Source: Phytophthora colocasiae (Eukaryota > Oomycota > Peronosporomycetes > Peronosporales > Peronosporaceae). From it: DNA of 64,000 nt. The stretch spans positions 51,971 through 115,970 of the forward strand of contig JAGKQI010000068.1 of assembly GCA_018806915.1 (NCBI GenBank), written 5' to 3'. Position 1 is the stretch's first letter, and every line of letters starts with the position of its first letter. This document shows positions 61,560 to 64,000 of the stretch, piece after piece. The notes beneath the pieces are model-generated. The model was not told where the DNA came from and ran no database searches. It was given only the letters and a program-made list of their open reading frames with translations. Both the position numbers and the translations under genes were made by a program.

Positions 61560-63900
61560 GCATCAATTTATTTATCGGCGTCGACAGCTCTAAAGTTAGA
61601 CCAGGCAAGCAGCTCACAGTCTCAGTCTCAACAGCCCATTTCCAGCCCTCCACTCGCCAGAACACAAGCCTCCCAGCGTCGCCACAATCTTTTCGGGAGC
61701 GACTTTTGGCCGAGGGCCCTTCCATCCGCCCAGCACAGCTAACCCCAACAATCGACACGCGGCCGTCAACGAACATCGGCAATCCATCGACGAGTTTCGC
61801 TTAGCGTCAACACAGCGCAGCAGACCAACCCCATCACAGACCAACGCTAGTACCGTAGTAGCTCGGAGTCCTCCGCCAGAACATCAAGTCGAATATACGT
61901 AAAGCATCGTATTCCGGGGAGGAGGATAACGATGATGTTGGACCCTGTGAGTTCTTCGTTTCACGGATCTGCTTAACGCAATAAGCGACGACACACCAGC
62001 CCCAAAACGCCGCCGGAACAGCAGAGATGCGTTCGTCAAAGGTGGTGGAAACAAATACCGCAACGATCACACAGGCTCCCGTCACCGCCAACCCTTCCTC
62101 ATCCGACCCAGTCCAAGCGCTACTTGTTAGCCCCGTTAGCCGACGTACACACAGCAACGACTACAATGCTCAGCCTCCTCAAGGCGAACCAACCACACAC
62201 ACAGAAGAAAACACAGCACGGACAGCGCCACCGATCTTGACGAGCCCGTCTGAACTGATTCCAGTGCAATGATCTCTGCTGGAAGGCAGAATCAATTTTT
62301 TCGCCCGTCTCCACTTCTCAACAAGATGTACACGACGCGATATCGGCTCCAGCATTTATACAGGTAAGGACACTGACGTTTATATGGACTATGTAAGGAC
62401 CTCTGTAAGCGACCAAGTTCCTGGCGCACCCAGCAACACAGAGTTCGGCATCTGCGACTTATCCGTTCTGCAATTTCAGATTTGACCTTCCTCGACACGC
62501 AACTCGACCGTAAGAAGGCGAAAGCAACTAGCATGCGGAATTTCTCTTCAAAATCCGAGCTTCCCCAGAACTTCCGTACTGACCAGAATATCGTGACCTC
62601 CAGTGGAGTCACTTGCAGTTTGTAGCCGCCTTCGCGAAAAAAATTATCACCAATCATAACACACGAGACCTCTTTGCAGCGGCGAAAGATTTTGGAGAAC
62701 AACTGGAAGATTTTGCACCGTGGAGCTCCTACGAGTACTCTCGAACGGGCTTGGCTCTTACCGTTTAGCTGTTATCAACGACATACGTAAGGGAACGAAC
62801 ACTGAAAACTTGATTAGCGCACGTTTCAATATGCAAGATCCAGAACTCGCCGGGATACTCTTCAAGGCCTCACCCGTCCTCAAATAACAGACACCAGTGA
62901 CGGAGAGGAGATGAACACGCTGACTATAGGATCAGGGAGAACTTACAGCACAGCACTCAGTTGGGGCTGTCGAACTGGAAAAGAGCATAAAGTACCTGAG
63001 GCTGCCTTACAAACTCATTCCGAAGCAAGGAAGGACGTCAACTATGTTTACGGTACGCACCGACACAAGGATGTCCGCTCAAGGCGAACGGTGCTACATG
63101 CAAGCTATTTTAGCTCATTTCGATCCCTCAACATTACCTGAGGTCGCCGCAAACCATGTCTGAGAGAAATACGGTGGTGTTCTCTCGAGACTTCTCCAAA
63201 CAGGAATGAAGTTTAAGAGTGCCGTCGACATTGAGGTCAAACTCATAGTGTCGGCACGAGTGGCAGCTGTACGCCAAGCACCGACTGTAGTAAATCAACT
63301 ACAGGCAATAGAGAGAGATCGAACGTCACTGGGCGTTGAGTAAGGCCTTTCCAAATGGCGGGCATCAAGCCTCTGACGTCTGTAATTATGGCGTTTATCA
63401 AGAACAATAAGCAAACATTCTTACTGGATCACGAAACCATAAATAGGCCAGTGTCGCTGCTTCGTGCAGAAAGAAAATCTTACGTTGGTTGAGACGATAC
63501 GGTTGTATATGAGGTCAAACCACTGCATCTCCTGACCCCCTCAACAAGGCCCTGAACCGCAGTCATTACTCGTGGTTACTTCACGGGCAGGAACATCTTG
63601 ATCTACTCATAAGCACAGCAACAGTCGAAGCCAGACACGAATTCCAAGTCGATGCATTCCACACAACAAACCGGCACGAAACCACAAGTCCGCATCAGCC
63701 ATGCATAACGCACTTCAATAAAAGCATCCGAGATGGTCAGTGCAGCGGCGCGTTCCTGGTCGTATCAAGAGAAGCAGCAGAACGATGGAAACCACACTAT
63801 AGTCCGCGTTCGGGTAGCGTCGAAAAAGCCGATACGGATCTCGGCAATTGAGGCGAGAGTGATTCACGATCTCTCGTCGCCAACAGGTAGCTAACCAATG
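61560..63900 (+). pseudogene. Unrecognised decayed coding-like region
   Basis: Plus-strand segments with protein-like composition in changing frames: SSSDPVQALLVSPVSRRTH (62,090-62,150), HLQFVAAFAKKIITNHNTRD and DFGEQLEDFAPWSSYEYSRTG (62,610-62,750), NMQDPELAGILFKASPVL (62,835-62,885), LRLPYKLIPKQGRTSTMFTV (62,998-63,055), ERCYMQAILAHFDPSTLPEV (63,085-63,145), KFKSAVDIEVKLIVSARVAAV (63,210-63,275). Together they look like one ~600-700 residue protein with about ten lesions. Its position beside transposons suggests a transposon protein, but I recognise no domain. Confidence 0.4.
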
Positions 63901-64000
63901 TATGGTCCGACAAAGAAGACATTCCGAAACTCTTTCTACGAGGTGGTCAGCGTCATCGTAAAAACAGGATCGTCATCCTAAGAAAGCAAATCCATCGTTA

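Noticed and set aside
1..64000. tRNA, rRNA, riboswitch or CRISPR features
   Set aside because: No cloverleaf with a convincing A and B box, no rRNA core motifs and no regularly spaced short repeats were seen on either strand. The only B-box-like string (49,490) has no partner.

Overview
The window looks like a repeat-rich stretch of an oomycete genome, most likely Phytophthora or a close relative. That assignment is an inference. It rests on short spliceosomal introns, a core promoter that fits the oomycete Inr-plus-FPR pattern, PiggyBac and chromodomain Ty3/gypsy elements of the oomycete type, and a tandem, fast-decaying family of ~650-residue proteins ending in an F-box-like motif. I saw no bacterial operons, tRNA or rRNA genes, or CRISPR arrays.

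Layout. 1-2.5 kb: right part of a broken PiggyBac element (PB-1). 2.5-18 kb: a cluster of the F-box-like/LRR-like family, with two intact genes (2895-4850 minus; 7292-9280 plus) and many broken, inverted or deleted copies. Two decayed genes resembling 2-oxoglutarate/Fe(II) oxygenases lie at 13.8-15.7 kb. 18.6-19.1 kb: a gene for a small secreted protein (minus), stopped early by a TGA. 19.19-22.58 kb: a second PiggyBac element (PB-2) with TTAA target duplications. 22.71-44.29 kb: a very large Ty3/gypsy element (A; about 13.7 kb without its passenger) that has lost its 3' LTR. Element A is interrupted at 27.67-35.52 kb by a complete chromodomain-type Ty3/gypsy element (B) with 5-bp target duplications. 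44.29-46.56 kb: a family gene split head-to-head by an inversion against the broken end of A. 47.2-50.1 kb: two more broken family copies. 50.2-58.8 kb: a second copy of the secreted-protein gene, cut in two by element C (minus, 50.57-58.59 kb). C is a relative of A that lacks the RT-RNaseH-integrase block. 58.9-64 kb: mostly unrecognised sequence, an inverted duplicate of part of the 5.4-6.4 kb region, and a decayed coding-like region at the end.

Several insertions can be checked against an unfilled paralogous copy in the same window: B against the matching position in C, PB-2 against 58,870, C against the copy at 18.9 kb, and A's left end against 5.45 and 61.49 kb. This gives the order: A was present before B inserted into it, and the secreted-gene duplication preceded both PB-2 and C.

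The least conventional content is the 3' part of element A: a pair of long antisense reading frames, a multi-pass membrane-protein frame where env would sit, a hairpin-rich tandem array between the convergent units, and a strong excess of AACG(C/G)T hexamers across A and C but not B. Element B also carries an antisense frame downstream of integrase, and it opens inside the LTR. From about 51.5 to 58.9 kb the sequence has many single-base insertions that ignore the element boundary, so frame breaks there may be assembly error.
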